From positions 62,001-126,000 of the forward strand of contig JAEUVB010000023.1 in NCBI GenBank assembly GCA_016786845.1: a stretch of DNA of 64,000 nt, read 5' to 3'. The position numbers and the translations under genes were made by a program. This document shows, one piece after another, positions 35,569 to 45,291 of the stretch (positions within the stretch are counted from its first letter, which is position 1; every line of letters starts with the position of its first letter). Origin of the DNA: Chitinophagaceae bacterium. GTDB taxonomy: Bacteria; Bacteroidota; Bacteroidia; Chitinophagales; Chitinophagaceae. The notes under the pieces were generated by a model. That model searched no databases and had not been told where the DNA came from. It worked only from the letters and a program-made list of their open reading frames with translations.

Positions 35569-35576
35569 TATTTTTG
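35569..35576 (+). promoter_or_regulatory. -7 box adjoining the MBL-fold hydrolase start
   Basis: TATTTTTG lies only 4 bases before the ATG at 35581, so the transcript would start at or near the start codon. Confidence 0.6.
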
Positions 35577-35580
35577 CCGC

Positions 35581-36225
35581 ATGCTGAAAATCAAGTCTTT
35601 TACCTTCAATCCCTTTCAGGAAAACACCTATATCTTGTATAATGAGCAAAGGCAAGCCCTGATTATAGATCCCGGGATGTATGAACCATCCGAATTTCAG
35701 ATTTTTCAACAGTTCATTTCCCAAGAAGATCTAACCCCTATCCTCTTACTAAACACCCATACCCACCTAGACCATTTATTTGGGAACGCATTCGTCAAGA
35801 ATCAATACTCCGTTCCATTTGCATTTCATCAGGATGACAAACCGGTATTCGATGCGGCTACTTCTGCAGGTATATTGTACAACCTTAGTTTTGAACGATC
35901 CCCGGAACCGGATTTCTATTTAAGCGAAAAAGATGTGGTTCAATTGGGTTCTTTGGAGTTTCAGATCCTGCTCACTCCGGGCCACTCTCCGGGAAGTATC
36001 TGTTTCTATCAACCCGATGAAAATATAGTCATTTCAGGGGATGTCCTCTTTCAGCAGAGCATAGGGCGAAGTGATTTACCCGGAGGCCATTATGAAACTT
36101 TAATCCGGAGTATTACGGGCAAACTGTTTTCATTGCCGGACGAAACGACCGTATTTAGCGGACATGGCCCTGAGACAAGCATTGGATTTGAAAAAATGAA
36201 TAACCCGTTTTTAATGAACCGATAA
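35581..36225 (+). CDS. MBL-fold metallo-hydrolase (glyoxalase II-like)
   Basis: A 214-residue metallo-beta-lactamase-fold enzyme. The metal ligands are all present: H60, H62, D64, H65 in NTHTHLDH; H135 in TPGHSPGS; D154 in SGDVLF; H195 in SGHGPET. It belongs to the glyoxalase II-related YcbL/GloB2-like group, which hydrolyses thioesters of glutathione or bacillithiol-like thiols. Exact substrate cannot be told. It is cytoplasmic with no signal peptide. It is divergent from the TolB-like gene and convergent with cvfB, and so monocistronic. Confidence 0.92.
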   Translation: MLKIKSFTFNPFQENTYILYNEQRQALIIDPGMYEPSEFQIFQQFISQEDLTPILLLNTHTHLDHLFGNAFVKNQYSVPFAFHQDDKPVFDAATSAGILYNLSFERSPEPDFYLSEKDVVQLGSLEFQILLTPGHSPGSICFYQPDENIVISGDVLFQQSIGRSDLPGGHYETLIRSITGKLFSLPDETTVFSGHGPETSIGFEKMNNPFLMNR

Positions 36226-36282
36226 TTCGATTTCATTGAAATGAGAGATCATCAGGTGTGCAATCAGGAAAATGGCTCACTT

Positions 36283-37113
36283 TTAAATCAGATAAATACC
36301 ATCCGGTTCTAATCTGATTCTTTTTTCCTTGTATAATATACCTACCGATCGTTTAAAGGTCTTTTTACTTTGATCAAAAATACGTTGTATAGCTTCGGGT
36401 GAACTCTTATCCGTAAGTGCAACAAATCCTTTATGAAGTTGCAAATATTCCAAGATTTCCTCAGCACCTTCTTCCAGGCGCTGCATTCCAAGAGGAACCG
36501 GACTTATATCCAAACCCAGATCTTCCCTGATTTGTTTCACATATCCTTTCATCCGATCACCAATTCTTACTTGTTGAAATAAATCGGAATGGTATAATAG
36601 TCCCTTATGCTGATGATTGACAATCACGTTATAACCCAAAGGTGTCGTTTCAAAAACCAACAGGTCCACTTCGTCATTTATCGACAAGGACATATCCTCA
36701 TTATTCAAAAATCGATGAATTTTGTTGGAAGCCACTAAACGTCCTGTATCTTGATCTTCATAAAGATATAATACATATCGTTGGCCTTCAACCATCTTCC
36801 GATTCTGCTCTCTAAAAGGCACCAACAAATCTTTTTCAATGCCCCATTCAGCAAATGCTCCAAAAGATGAGACCGAACGAATTTTGAGATAGGCGAATTG
36901 ATTCACCTTAATATAAGGCCGAAGCGTAGTACAAATCCAACGACCTTCATTATCCTTATAAACAAAGACTGGAATGGTTTGACCAACCATATAGGGCTTA
37001 TTGACATACTTCACAGGCAATAAAATATCATTACCCTCATCATCGCCTAAATAGAGTCCGATTCGGGTTTCCCTCAATACAGTCAAATGGTTTACTTCTC
37101 CCAGTTTAAACAT
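36283..37113 (-). CDS. CvfB/YitL family S1 RNA-binding protein
   Basis: 276 residues. N-terminal S1-like domains (GEVNHLTVLRETRIGLYLGDDEGNDILLP; LKIRSVSSFGAFAEWGIEKDLLVPF; LGYNVIVNHQHKGLLYHSDLF) are followed by a C-terminal winged-helix segment (EILEYLQLHKGFVALTDKSSPEAIQRIFDQSKKTFKRSVGILYKEKRI). This is the order found in CvfB, an RNA-binding regulator of virulence genes in staphylococci, and in YitL. It probably binds mRNA and affects translation or stability. It is cytoplasmic, with no clear operon partner. Confidence 0.93.
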   Translation of the reverse strand: MFKLGEVNHLTVLRETRIGLYLGDDEGNDILLPVKYVNKPYMVGQTIPVFVYKDNEGRWICTTLRPYIKVNQFAYLKIRSVSSFGAFAEWGIEKDLLVPFREQNRKMVEGQRYVLYLYEDQDTGRLVASNKIHRFLNNEDMSLSINDEVDLLVFETTPLGYNVIVNHQHKGLLYHSDLFQQVRIGDRMKGYVKQIREDLGLDISPVPLGMQRLEEGAEEILEYLQLHKGFVALTDKSSPEAIQRIFDQSKKTFKRSVGILYKEKRIRLEPDGIYLI

Positions 37114-37210
37114 AGCTAATTCAAAGTTCAGAGGTTAAAAGTAGCCCATTTATTGCCATTAAAGAAACATCCTGCAGAATAGGCGGTGATATTTATAAAA
37201 ATTTTCACTG

Positions 37211-37255
37211 TGTAACCAAAGTTACATATTTTGATCTTTTAGCATGGTAGCTTTG
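37211..37255 (+). promoter_or_regulatory. Promoter with perfect 16-bp palindrome upstream of DUF2892-thioredoxin
   Basis: The palindrome TGTAACCAAAGTTACA (37211-37226) is followed by TTTTG (37229-37233) and a perfect -7 box TAGCTTTG (37248-37255), 19 bases before the ATG. The half-site GTAAC with 4-base spacing looks like a site for a Crp/Fnr-family dimer. It would activate from just upstream of the -33 position. The regulator itself is not in the window. Confidence 0.65.
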
Positions 37256-37274
37256 CATTAGAAAAACTACAAAC

Positions 37275-37481
37275 ATGAAAATCAATATGGGATCCACCGA
37301 TCGAATTCTACGTTTAATCATTGCTGCGATTATAGCCACACTCTATTTTACCGGTACAATATCCGGCGTCTTAGGAATGATTCTATTGGCATTAGGCGGA
37401 ATATTTGTGATGACTGCTTTTCTGAAATTTTGCCCCTTGTATTTACCCTTCGGAATTAATACGAATAAAGATAAAAAATAA
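37275..37481 (+). CDS. DUF2892 small membrane protein (YgaP-like)
   Basis: 68 residues, two membrane helices (IIAAIIATLYFTGTISG; LGMILLALGGIFVMTAFL). It starts KINMGSTDRILRLI, which is the family hallmark of DUF2892, and the segment KFCPLYLPFGI is typical too. In other bacteria such domains are found beside or fused to rhodaneses and other sulfur-handling proteins. Here it directly precedes thioredoxin (3-base gap), so a thiol or sulfur role at the membrane is likely. First gene of a two-gene operon behind a palindromic operator. Confidence 0.9.
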   Translation: MKINMGSTDRILRLIIAAIIATLYFTGTISGVLGMILLALGGIFVMTAFLKFCPLYLPFGINTNKDKK

Positions 37482-37484
37482 ATT

Positions 37485-37796
37485 ATGGCAACAGTAAATG
37501 GAACATTCGACGAACTGATACAGAAACCCAAATCTGTCTTAATAGATTTTTATGCCGATTGGTGTGGCCCCTGTAAAGTAATGGCTCCAATCTTAAAAGA
37601 AGTCAAAACCAAATTGGGAGACGAGGTTGATATCATTAAAATTGATGTAGATAAAAACCGGGAATTGGCTGCCGACTATCGCATACAGAGCATTCCAACC
37701 TTGGTGCTATTTTTTAATGGGAAAGAAATATGGCGACATTCAGGTGTAGTGGCGGCAAATTCGTTGGCAGCAACGATTCAGAATAAGAAATCCTAA
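37485..37796 (+). CDS. Thioredoxin
   Basis: A 103-residue classical thioredoxin with the redox motif WCGPC (C27, C30) and cis-Pro 71 in SIPTL. It lacks a signal peptide and so acts in the cytoplasm, reducing disulfides. It follows the DUF2892 gene by 3 bases and shares its promoter. The stop overlaps the stop of the convergent giant protein gene by 4 bases. Being linked to DUF2892 and a Crp/Fnr-like operator, it is more likely a stress- or redox-controlled extra thioredoxin than the main one. Confidence 0.96.
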   Translation: MATVNGTFDELIQKPKSVLIDFYADWCGPCKVMAPILKEVKTKLGDEVDIIKIDVDKNRELAADYRIQSIPTLVLFFNGKEIWRHSGVVAANSLAATIQNKKS

Positions 37797-40700
37797 TAAC
37801 GGACAAATCGAATCACATATTTTTCATGTGAAGCACCTTGATATTGAATCATCAGGCTATAAATGCCACTTGAAAGATTCCTGACATCGATTTCCTTGAG
37901 TGCAGCATTTGAATTTCCCATGAGCACCACATTGCCGGCAATATCATGCATGCTGTAACTCCAGTATTCACCAAATGCTTCGTTGACTAAAATTGAGGTC
38001 ATATTTGATGCCGGATTTGGATACACTGTAATATGTCCCGGATAATCTAAATTCAAAGTATCTGAAGTATAAATACATCCTGTAAAATCTGCCAGCGATA
38101 CTTGATAAACACCGCTTCCGGCTATAGGTATACGGTAGCCCGAAACTGAATCAATTAACTGCTGATTTCTATACCAATAATATCGATAAGGCATATTAAT
38201 GGTTTCCAGATAATTTCCGTTCTTCTGAATTGCAGGGTTTGCAAAGGAAAATTCAATTAAAGAATCGGTACGGTTTAAATTGAGTTCACATTGATTCACA
38301 TCGACCAAATTTAACAGGTAGTATTCACCTGATGGGACGATCCAATGAAGCGAACTATCCGAAGTGGAATAATAATCAGGCTTATTCTGATAATTATAAT
38401 TTAATGTCCATGGTGCTTTTCCGTACAATTTGGCACCATACTGATACATACGTTCAGGACAAAGGGTTTCTACCTGTAATGAATCAATTCCTATCGGGTG
38501 ATTATCGATTACGGTTATCAGGTTTAGACTATCTACACACCCCAAGGAATCTGAAAGTGCAATCCATTGATAGTCTCCATTTGAAAAAACAAATGAATTG
38601 GATCCATTCAATACAAGCGTATCCTGCAATCCTCCATTTTTGCTGTATAATAAATTCAACCGGTTAACATGTGATATATCGAAATGAACCAAGGTACTGT
38701 CTTGTTCACATAAATAAGATGTGGTATAATTCAAAAATTGAAATGGATAATATTCCGCGGTGATGGTTTGATTGAAACTTTTTTGACATCCCAATGAATC
38801 AGCCAAATAGTCTATAAAATACAAGCCATTCGTCAAATACAAAGTCAGCGTATCCTGAGAGTAAGAAATCATTCTTGGTAAATTATTCTCATAATAATAC
38901 AAGGTATAAGGTTTAGCACCGGATGTAGTGATTACTTGCAGCACGGTTTTGTTAGAATCGCATGCTACCGCCGTGGGCGTGATCGAAGTAATCAGCTTAG
39001 GAAAATTAACCCATATCGTATCATTGAGCAATTTGGTACATTTCGCATCTGTAATACTTTGCACCTGATAGACTCCATTCATTAAGAATAAGGAAGACAT
39101 TGACTGACTGCTGATCTGTGAAATAATTTGACCACTAGCTAAATTTTTATATTTTAACACCCATGGTCCATCTCCATAAAATTGATAATTTACTTGCAGC
39201 TTATTCGAATCACAATTGTATTGGCTGGAAATTTTTTGAATATTCAAAGGCGTGAAATTATTCACCGTTGAATAATTGATTATTGTTTGGCACTGATTAC
39301 TATCGGTGACAGAAACAATCAAATAAGTACCATTAGGAAGAAGCAAAGAATACTGTGGAGAATTTACCGTTACATAGTAGTTAACAGGTGTGATGCCGGT
39401 TCTGATATAATGAAGTATCCAAGGTGCATTGCCCGAGAATGTAAAATCAATTTTTAGTTTATTCGAATCACATTGATAGGATTGACTATTGATTATAGAA
39501 TTCACCGGAGTAAAATTCAAACTAAAAGGCAGTGTTAGTAGTTTAACACAACCGGTCGCGTCTGTCACTTGCTGAACCATCCAATTCCCGTTCGGAAGAT
39601 ACAAACTTGAATTTGGAGTGTAAAAAGTCTTGGTAAAGAGTGTAGCTCCTTGTTGGTATTGCAAGGTCCATGGCGAATTACCGGCAAAATTAAAGTCTAT
39701 TTGATATTGATTCGAATCACAATTATAATGTTGTGATGTCACCATTGCATTAATCGGAGCATAATTAAAAGTATATCCTTGCCCGATTAATTTTTCACAA
39801 TTTGTGGCATCCACGATTTTCGTAAAGAAATAATTTCCATTATTCAAATAGATTGAAAAATTAGGCACTGTAGAAACGAATTGCTGCCCCTGCATATTTT
39901 CTGTATAATTTATCGTCCATGGGCCATTTCCCTGACATTCGAATTCTATTTTAGTTTGGTTGCTATCACAATCATATACGGGCACAGAAAGATTAACATC
40001 TAAGGTATCAAAATTAATGGTAAAATTTTGGCCCATCGGCAGCATACACCCCGTAGCATCTTCCAGCGAAAGCAGTTGGTAAGTGTCATTGACCAAATAT
40101 AAATCCAAGGAATTGGTTAATGATATTTCCTGCAGCATATTCGTGTTCTGCGAATATTGTATGGTCCATGGAGCATTCCCTTGTAAATCAATATGAATGT
40201 TCGTTAAGTGAGTATCACAAACATAGACCGGGGCATTGACTTGAAAAGAAAGGGTATCGTAATTAAAATTATATACAAGATTCAATGGCTGAATACAACC
40301 GGTAGCATCACTTGCCTGCAAAAATTCATAAGAACCATTGGTGTAGTAAAATTCATAACTTCCGGTCGTCACTAAATGCTGTTGCGGCGTACCATTCAAT
40401 TTATAATCGATCACAATTGGAGCATTACCTTGTACTATGTATTGAATTTTAACCTGATGACTGTCACAATCGTATATGGGAACTGAGGTTACTATATTTA
40501 ATGTATCGTAGTCAAATACATGCGATTGATTAATGGATAGACCACACCCTGTAGCATCTGTTAAACTATCAAATATATAGTTGTCATTATTCAGATACAA
40601 TGTGCTTTGTGAATTATTCGTAGTATACGTTTGCAACATCCCATCCTGCACATATTTGAATGAAAATGGCGCATTCCCAACGAATGATAGCGGTACAGCT

Positions 40701-43111
40701 ACTTGTTTAACTTGACAATCATAATATGGTGTTATAATGCTGCTTCCTATTGTATCATAATCAAACAAATACGACTGATTAATCGTTTGGCTACAGAATG
40801 TTGCATCAGTAACATTTAAAAAAACATAAGAACCATTGTCAAAAAAATAATCCGTGTTGCCTGACTGTAACAATAATTGTTGAGGGGTATTGTTGAACAG
40901 ATAATTTAAATAAACAGGACCATTCCCTGTCGCATTCATGCTGATCAAAGTTCGTTGACTATCACAGTGATATGTAGGTTGTGTCCAAGTTAAACTTATT
41001 GGGGTGTTTGTAATATTAAATGTTTCATTCAAAAGAATTGAGCAATTAGTCGCATCGAAAATCTGATTAAATGTATAATTGCCATCCGCCAACATCAAAT
41101 CCAGCTGACTATCGCTCGTTGATACCTGTTGAGCCGTTCCATTCAAAGTATAATCTATGAAATAAGGCGGATTCCCTTGCAATTGAATCGTCAATAATGT
41201 AAGATTGGAAGCACATTGATACACCGGTTGTGAAAATTGAATATCCAATGTATCAAAATCAAATACATGATACTGATTCAATGGCACTACACAATTTGTT
41301 GCATCAGTAATTTGAAAAAATTGATACACCCCATTTTCAAAATAATGATCGAAAATACTGTCTGTAGTCTGCAATTGCAGAAGCTGTCCATTCCGAGAAT
41401 AAGAAATTACCCATGGATTGTTTCCTTTAAGCTCAATATGTATCATTGCAGAATTACTGTCACAATTAAAATATGGTGAAGACAAACTGTCTGAAAGTTT
41501 TTCATTATGAATCGATAAATTCTGATTGATTTCTAAACGGCAATCATTCGAATCGATTAATGTTTGAAGTAGATAATCTCCATTCGCCAATTTTGGAATG
41601 TAATTATCAGAGGTAAATGTGATGGTATCATTGGCAGCATTCCCGTTTAATTGATATACCAGATGATACATTGGCGTGCCTGTACAATCCAAAAGGATTT
41701 CTGTTGAATCGGTGCCACATAAGTACTGTTGCGTAATTGGAGCTAACGTTAGTTTAGTTTGCTTGATGTAAAAATAGTCCTTTGCCTTAAAACCTAATAT
41801 TTGGTTTGAATCGAGAAGATTCCGAATGGAATACTGACCTTCTTGAGTCAGGTTTAAAAACATTGAATCTACATTACTCGTCAGACTGCTATACAATGTA
41901 TCATTTCTATATAAATCAAAACTAAAAGGTGGTGTTCCGATAAATGACACCTTTAAGACCGAAGAATCAGACAGACATGTATTTTGCACAGACCATTCAG
42001 CCTTAGGCATTCTTTTGATTCTTAGAAAAAATGTATCCAATGCTTCGCAGGGAAAACGATGGGTTGTGAAATTATAAAAGAAAGATGCGTTCCTTAAGGT
42101 ATCCGGTGTATTAAAATAATTCTGAGTCGTATGAATCGTATTTTCCTCAGCCATATAGGTGACATTATCGTTAGCCCCATAGGAAAACAGATATTGAGTG
42201 GATTGATTCTTAATAGTTTTTCGAATCGAATCAATCGGATGATTGGTAAATAATCCATCAAATTCAAATTGCTGCGGACCCGTAGGATAATTCAACATAT
42301 TAAAATTGATACTATAACCCGATGCCGCATTGGTACCGTCGGGTTCCGTTTGTAAGGAAGTAAAAAATGCTCCCCATGAGCCTGCAGACAATCCTAAAAC
42401 AACCACTTTTTTATACTTTGATTGTAAGTACTTTGTCAATGCAATAATTTGAATATAACCATTTGCGGCCCAATTCCTGTTCATTAAATTGGTCTTCATC
42501 TTCATCTGAGGATAACTCAGCTTTTTTCTACTGGTCGGCGTCACTGAAGCCCACAAGGAAATAAAATCTTCGTTCGGCCTCACATAAGTGTAGACTTCCC
42601 CGTAATTAAGACACTTCTGAGCAATCAAACAAACAGAATTATGATAATCACCGGGATTCAAATCGGCGATAGATGTAGATTCGTGATAACCCGTTCCGGG
42701 AATAATTAAAAATGCAATATTCGTATCTTGTGCAAAATCATTTTTATAAAAAAAACTGGTTGCCGTATCCCCATCCAGCTTAAAATTTACTTTACCCGTG
42801 TGAAAAAAATTACCCATTCCGGCCCAACCGATATAGTTTACAAAATCCAAATCCGGCATCATGGTATGATTTTCAAAAAGACCAACCCGTTGGTATGAAC
42901 CATAAAATTGTTCCGGAGAAAATTTAAACAATTTCCTTAGGGTATTGACTTCTGAAAGAGAATCTTTTATTTCATCAAAATATTGATAACTGGTATCAAC
43001 ACCGGTATAATAGTTCAACATTGGATCTGAATACACGGTTCCGGACATTTGAGCCGATGATTGAATAGCGAAAATCAAATAAATAACAAATTGAATCCAT
43101 TTTAATTTCAT
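37793..43111 (-). CDS. Giant secreted alpha/beta-hydrolase with 15 SprB-like repeats and T9SS tail
   Basis: 1772 residues. Signal peptide at 1-20 (VIYLIFAIQSSAQ). Residues 90-370 are an alpha/beta-hydrolase: oxyanion segment LIIPGTGYH, nucleophile elbow GLSAGS near 240, and a likely Asp (SYGANDNVTY) and His (NFTTHRF). From about 375 to 1680 there are 15 repeats of about 84 residues. Their consensus is YxCDSNxxxIxxxxxGNxPWxIxY...LxNGxYxFxxIxDATGC, which I judge to be diverged SprB-type repeats. The final 75 residues (VYPNPASN...GIYSLMIQ) are a T9SS type A sorting domain. It is therefore secreted and cell-anchored. The hydrolase substrate is unknown. Confidence 0.85.
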   Translation of the reverse strand: MKLKWIQFVIYLIFAIQSSAQMSGTVYSDPMLNYYTGVDTSYQYFDEIKDSLSEVNTLRKLFKFSPEQFYGSYQRVGLFENHTMMPDLDFVNYIGWAGMGNFFHTGKVNFKLDGDTATSFFYKNDFAQDTNIAFLIIPGTGYHESTSIADLNPGDYHNSVCLIAQKCLNYGEVYTYVRPNEDFISLWASVTPTSRKKLSYPQMKMKTNLMNRNWAANGYIQIIALTKYLQSKYKKVVVLGLSAGSWGAFFTSLQTEPDGTNAASGYSINFNMLNYPTGPQQFEFDGLFTNHPIDSIRKTIKNQSTQYLFSYGANDNVTYMAEENTIHTTQNYFNTPDTLRNASFFYNFTTHRFPCEALDTFFLRIKRMPKAEWSVQNTCLSDSSVLKVSFIGTPPFSFDLYRNDTLYSSLTSNVDSMFLNLTQEGQYSIRNLLDSNQILGFKAKDYFYIKQTKLTLAPITQQYLCGTDSTEILLDCTGTPMYHLVYQLNGNAANDTITFTSDNYIPKLANGDYLLQTLIDSNDCRLEINQNLSIHNEKLSDSLSSPYFNCDSNSAMIHIELKGNNPWVISYSRNGQLLQLQTTDSIFDHYFENGVYQFFQITDATNCVVPLNQYHVFDFDTLDIQFSQPVYQCASNLTLLTIQLQGNPPYFIDYTLNGTAQQVSTSDSQLDLMLADGNYTFNQIFDATNCSILLNETFNITNTPISLTWTQPTYHCDSQRTLISMNATGNGPVYLNYLFNNTPQQLLLQSGNTDYFFDNGSYVFLNVTDATFCSQTINQSYLFDYDTIGSSIITPYYDCQVKQVAVPLSFVGNAPFSFKYVQDGMLQTYTTNNSQSTLYLNNDNYIFDSLTDATGCGLSINQSHVFDYDTLNIVTSVPIYDCDSHQVKIQYIVQGNAPIVIDYKLNGTPQQHLVTTGSYEFYYTNGSYEFLQASDATGCIQPLNLVYNFNYDTLSFQVNAPVYVCDTHLTNIHIDLQGNAPWTIQYSQNTNMLQEISLTNSLDLYLVNDTYQLLSLEDATGCMLPMGQNFTINFDTLDVNLSVPVYDCDSNQTKIEFECQGNGPWTINYTENMQGQQFVSTVPNFSIYLNNGNYFFTKIVDATNCEKLIGQGYTFNYAPINAMVTSQHYNCDSNQYQIDFNFAGNSPWTLQYQQGATLFTKTFYTPNSSLYLPNGNWMVQQVTDATGCVKLLTLPFSLNFTPVNSIINSQSYQCDSNKLKIDFTFSGNAPWILHYIRTGITPVNYYVTVNSPQYSLLLPNGTYLIVSVTDSNQCQTIINYSTVNNFTPLNIQKISSQYNCDSNKLQVNYQFYGDGPWVLKYKNLASGQIISQISSQSMSSLFLMNGVYQVQSITDAKCTKLLNDTIWVNFPKLITSITPTAVACDSNKTVLQVITTSGAKPYTLYYYENNLPRMISYSQDTLTLYLTNGLYFIDYLADSLGCQKSFNQTITAEYYPFQFLNYTTSYLCEQDSTLVHFDISHVNRLNLLYSKNGGLQDTLVLNGSNSFVFSNGDYQWIALSDSLGCVDSLNLITVIDNHPIGIDSLQVETLCPERMYQYGAKLYGKAPWTLNYNYQNKPDYYSTSDSSLHWIVPSGEYYLLNLVDVNQCELNLNRTDSLIEFSFANPAIQKNGNYLETINMPYRYYWYRNQQLIDSVSGYRIPIAGSGVYQVSLADFTGCIYTSDTLNLDYPGHITVYPNPASNMTSILVNEAFGEYWSYSMHDIAGNVVLMGNSNAALKEIDVRNLSSGIYSLMIQYQGASHEKYVIRFVRY

Positions 43112-43251
43112 ACGGCAATGTTGTATTCCTTATTCTTTTTCGTAGTTAACTCCTGACAAATGGCACATTCAAGCGAAGTTAAGCCTAAACTCTCGTAAAG
43201 CAAAACCAAGATGGGGTATAAACCCAAAACAATTATAGAGAGCATTGTCTG

Positions 43252-43782
43252 CTACTTTCCCGGAATTTCCAATTGTCTGATAATCTTCGCCGGCACCCCA
43301 CCGATGACTACATTGGATGGGAATGATTTAGTGACGACACTGTTTGCCCCTACGGTCACATTATCACCCAATTCGACCCCTTTGGTAATGGTTACATTGG
43401 CTGCGATCCAACAATTCTTACCCAGCTTAATATTACCCTTATGATGTATGCTCCGATCTACGGCATCATGATCGCCTGTTTGGATACACACATTATAGGA
43501 CCAAATAGTGCCCTCTCCTATTTCCAGAGTCGTACCCGGAAAAATGGTAAAATAACATCCGCCACTTACGACAAAACTGGTAACGATAGAATTTCGTTGC
43601 TTCGGCATAATGATATTTCGGTAACCATCTATTCTTGAAGTAAAATGAACCGGGCATTTCGCTTTGATATTAATACCCAGAACATACTGATGAAAACGAT
43701 TCCAAAAAACCAATCCGAAATTTCGGGGAACCATGTATCCGATATTGTTTCGGATCAAAAATTGCATCAATCTTTCTTTCAT
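43252..43782 (-). CDS. Hexapeptide-repeat acyltransferase (surface sugar O-acetyltransferase type)
   Basis: A 176-residue left-handed beta-helix transferase. The isoleucine-patch hexapeptides run through GTTLEIGEGTIWSYNVCIQTGDHD and GKNCWIAANVTITKGVELGDNVTVGANSVVTKSFPSNVVIGGVPAKII, the last being the standard closing motif. The H in TGDHD is the usual catalytic site. It starts within the stop of the flippase gene (ATGA overlap), so the two are translationally coupled. It probably acetylates a sugar of the exported polysaccharide. Last gene of the rmlB-to-acetyltransferase operon. Confidence 0.87.
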   Translation of the reverse strand: MKERLMQFLIRNNIGYMVPRNFGLVFWNRFHQYVLGINIKAKCPVHFTSRIDGYRNIIMPKQRNSIVTSFVVSGGCYFTIFPGTTLEIGEGTIWSYNVCIQTGDHDAVDRSIHHKGNIKLGKNCWIAANVTITKGVELGDNVTVGANSVVTKSFPSNVVIGGVPAKIIRQLEIPGK

Positions 43783-45257
43783 CCTCGGTGCATCATTTGT
43801 TTAATCTTTTGCATAACCTTCTCATATATTTCCCGGTAGGCTTGCAGACCGCTGAACAAATATACAATGTGTAAAGCAATCAAATAACATACGATCAATC
43901 CAAATACGATGACATAATGATCCAGATACCGACTGACGATGGGATAGAATAATGCCGCAAGAAGGATATTCACGATTAAAGCCCTGAGCAAAACCGGCAA
44001 GTCGAAATAATCGGTCAATTTGATTTTAAGCGCATAAATCGTTGAAACCACTAACCCACTCGCCAACAAGTATAAAGTCATTAAAAATGAAACTACAGCG
44101 CCCATAATTCCGAAATGATCGATCATCCAATAACTCAATGGTATACTTATGAGAAAAAAGACCAAATTATTCAATAAAATCAAATTGGTTTTTTTAGAAA
44201 TCACAAGCAAATCCTGATAATCATTAAATCTGACCAATAAAGCCAAATTGTATATGGCAAAAACACCTGCACTTAATTCATATTTGGTCGATAAGTACAA
44301 AATGATCAATGGCTTACTGAACAAAGCCAACATAAAACAAACCGGGAAAATGATGAGCGCAGTATAATTATTGATTTTTCTCTTCACGGACAGAAGGGTA
44401 CCAATTTCGTTCTTAGTGATCATTTTGCTGTAGGTGGGCATCATTACCGTAGTCACACTTGAAAATATGATACTTACAAAAGGAAACTCTATCGCTCCGT
44501 TTCTGAAAATGGAGAAGTCTTTTGGCGATAATAAATGTGAAATGATCACTGAGGAGACCTGAATAATTCCAATGGCTATTAAACCGGTCATCATCATCGG
44601 CATGCCTACTTGTAACATTTGCTTTCTAATTTCAGGATCAATGACTTTCATTGAAAATTTCATCCGCAGATAGCCTTTTGGGAGAAAAAACAGGAAGGTC
44701 GTAAATTGAAGTAAAGAAATTAAGGATATCCAGATTAAAATGGATTGGGATGTTTTAAACTTACTGGCTATCACCACAAATCCAAGGGCTTTCAAAATAT
44801 TGAAACAAATATTAATGGCTGATACCACTCCTGATTTTTCAATAAATACAAATGTGGCAAAAACATAGTAGATAATATTGATCAGAAAAATCGCCGGCAG
44901 GTAAAATAATAGATTATAAAAAAAATCCGGATTATTGAAAACCATATTATTGTAGTACCCAAATAACAGCACCAATAATATACCTCCGATATTACTCAGG
45001 GCAATTACTAATAATCCTGTCTGAAAAACATCCTTGATTCGTTTCTCAAAAGTGGCAAAAATAATATTGATGACATTGACGATACCCAATCCAAACAAGA
45101 CCTGAAAAAAACTACCATATAAAACAACCTGACCATAAGTCGCGTAATGCTCATAAGACAAGCTTCGGGCAATAATGGGAAAAGAAATGAAATTGACCAG
45201 TAGGTTAATCCAATTGGATGTAAAAATGTGCAGAAACCCTTTTACGTTTTGCCTCAT
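43779..45257 (-). CDS. Polysaccharide flippase (Wzx-like)
   Basis: A 492-residue membrane protein with about 12-14 helices, of the oligosaccharide flippase/MOP superfamily. It starts MRQNVKGFLHIFTSNWINLLVNFISFPIIARSLS, the common N-terminus. It would flip undecaprenyl-linked repeat units across the inner membrane. It sits between the WlbA-like gene (34-base gap) and the acetyltransferase (4-base overlap). A second, different flippase lies at 48955-50217, so the two export different glycans or different steps. Confidence 0.88.
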   Translation of the reverse strand: MRQNVKGFLHIFTSNWINLLVNFISFPIIARSLSYEHYATYGQVVLYGSFFQVLFGLGIVNVINIIFATFEKRIKDVFQTGLLVIALSNIGGILLVLLFGYYNNMVFNNPDFFYNLLFYLPAIFLINIIYYVFATFVFIEKSGVVSAINICFNILKALGFVVIASKFKTSQSILIWISLISLLQFTTFLFFLPKGYLRMKFSMKVIDPEIRKQMLQVGMPMMMTGLIAIGIIQVSSVIISHLLSPKDFSIFRNGAIEFPFVSIIFSSVTTVMMPTYSKMITKNEIGTLLSVKRKINNYTALIIFPVCFMLALFSKPLIILYLSTKYELSAGVFAIYNLALLVRFNDYQDLLVISKKTNLILLNNLVFFLISIPLSYWMIDHFGIMGAVVSFLMTLYLLASGLVVSTIYALKIKLTDYFDLPVLLRALIVNILLAALFYPIVSRYLDHYVIVFGLIVCYLIALHIVYLFSGLQAYREIYEKVMQKIKQMMHRG

Positions 45258-45291
45258 GGATTTAGTTTATAGGGCGCTTTATACTGAAATA

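Noticed and set aside
37793..37796. Overlap of the thioredoxin and giant-protein genes as a frame error
   Set aside because: The genes are convergent and both stops are natural; a 4-base overlap of 3' ends is ordinary.
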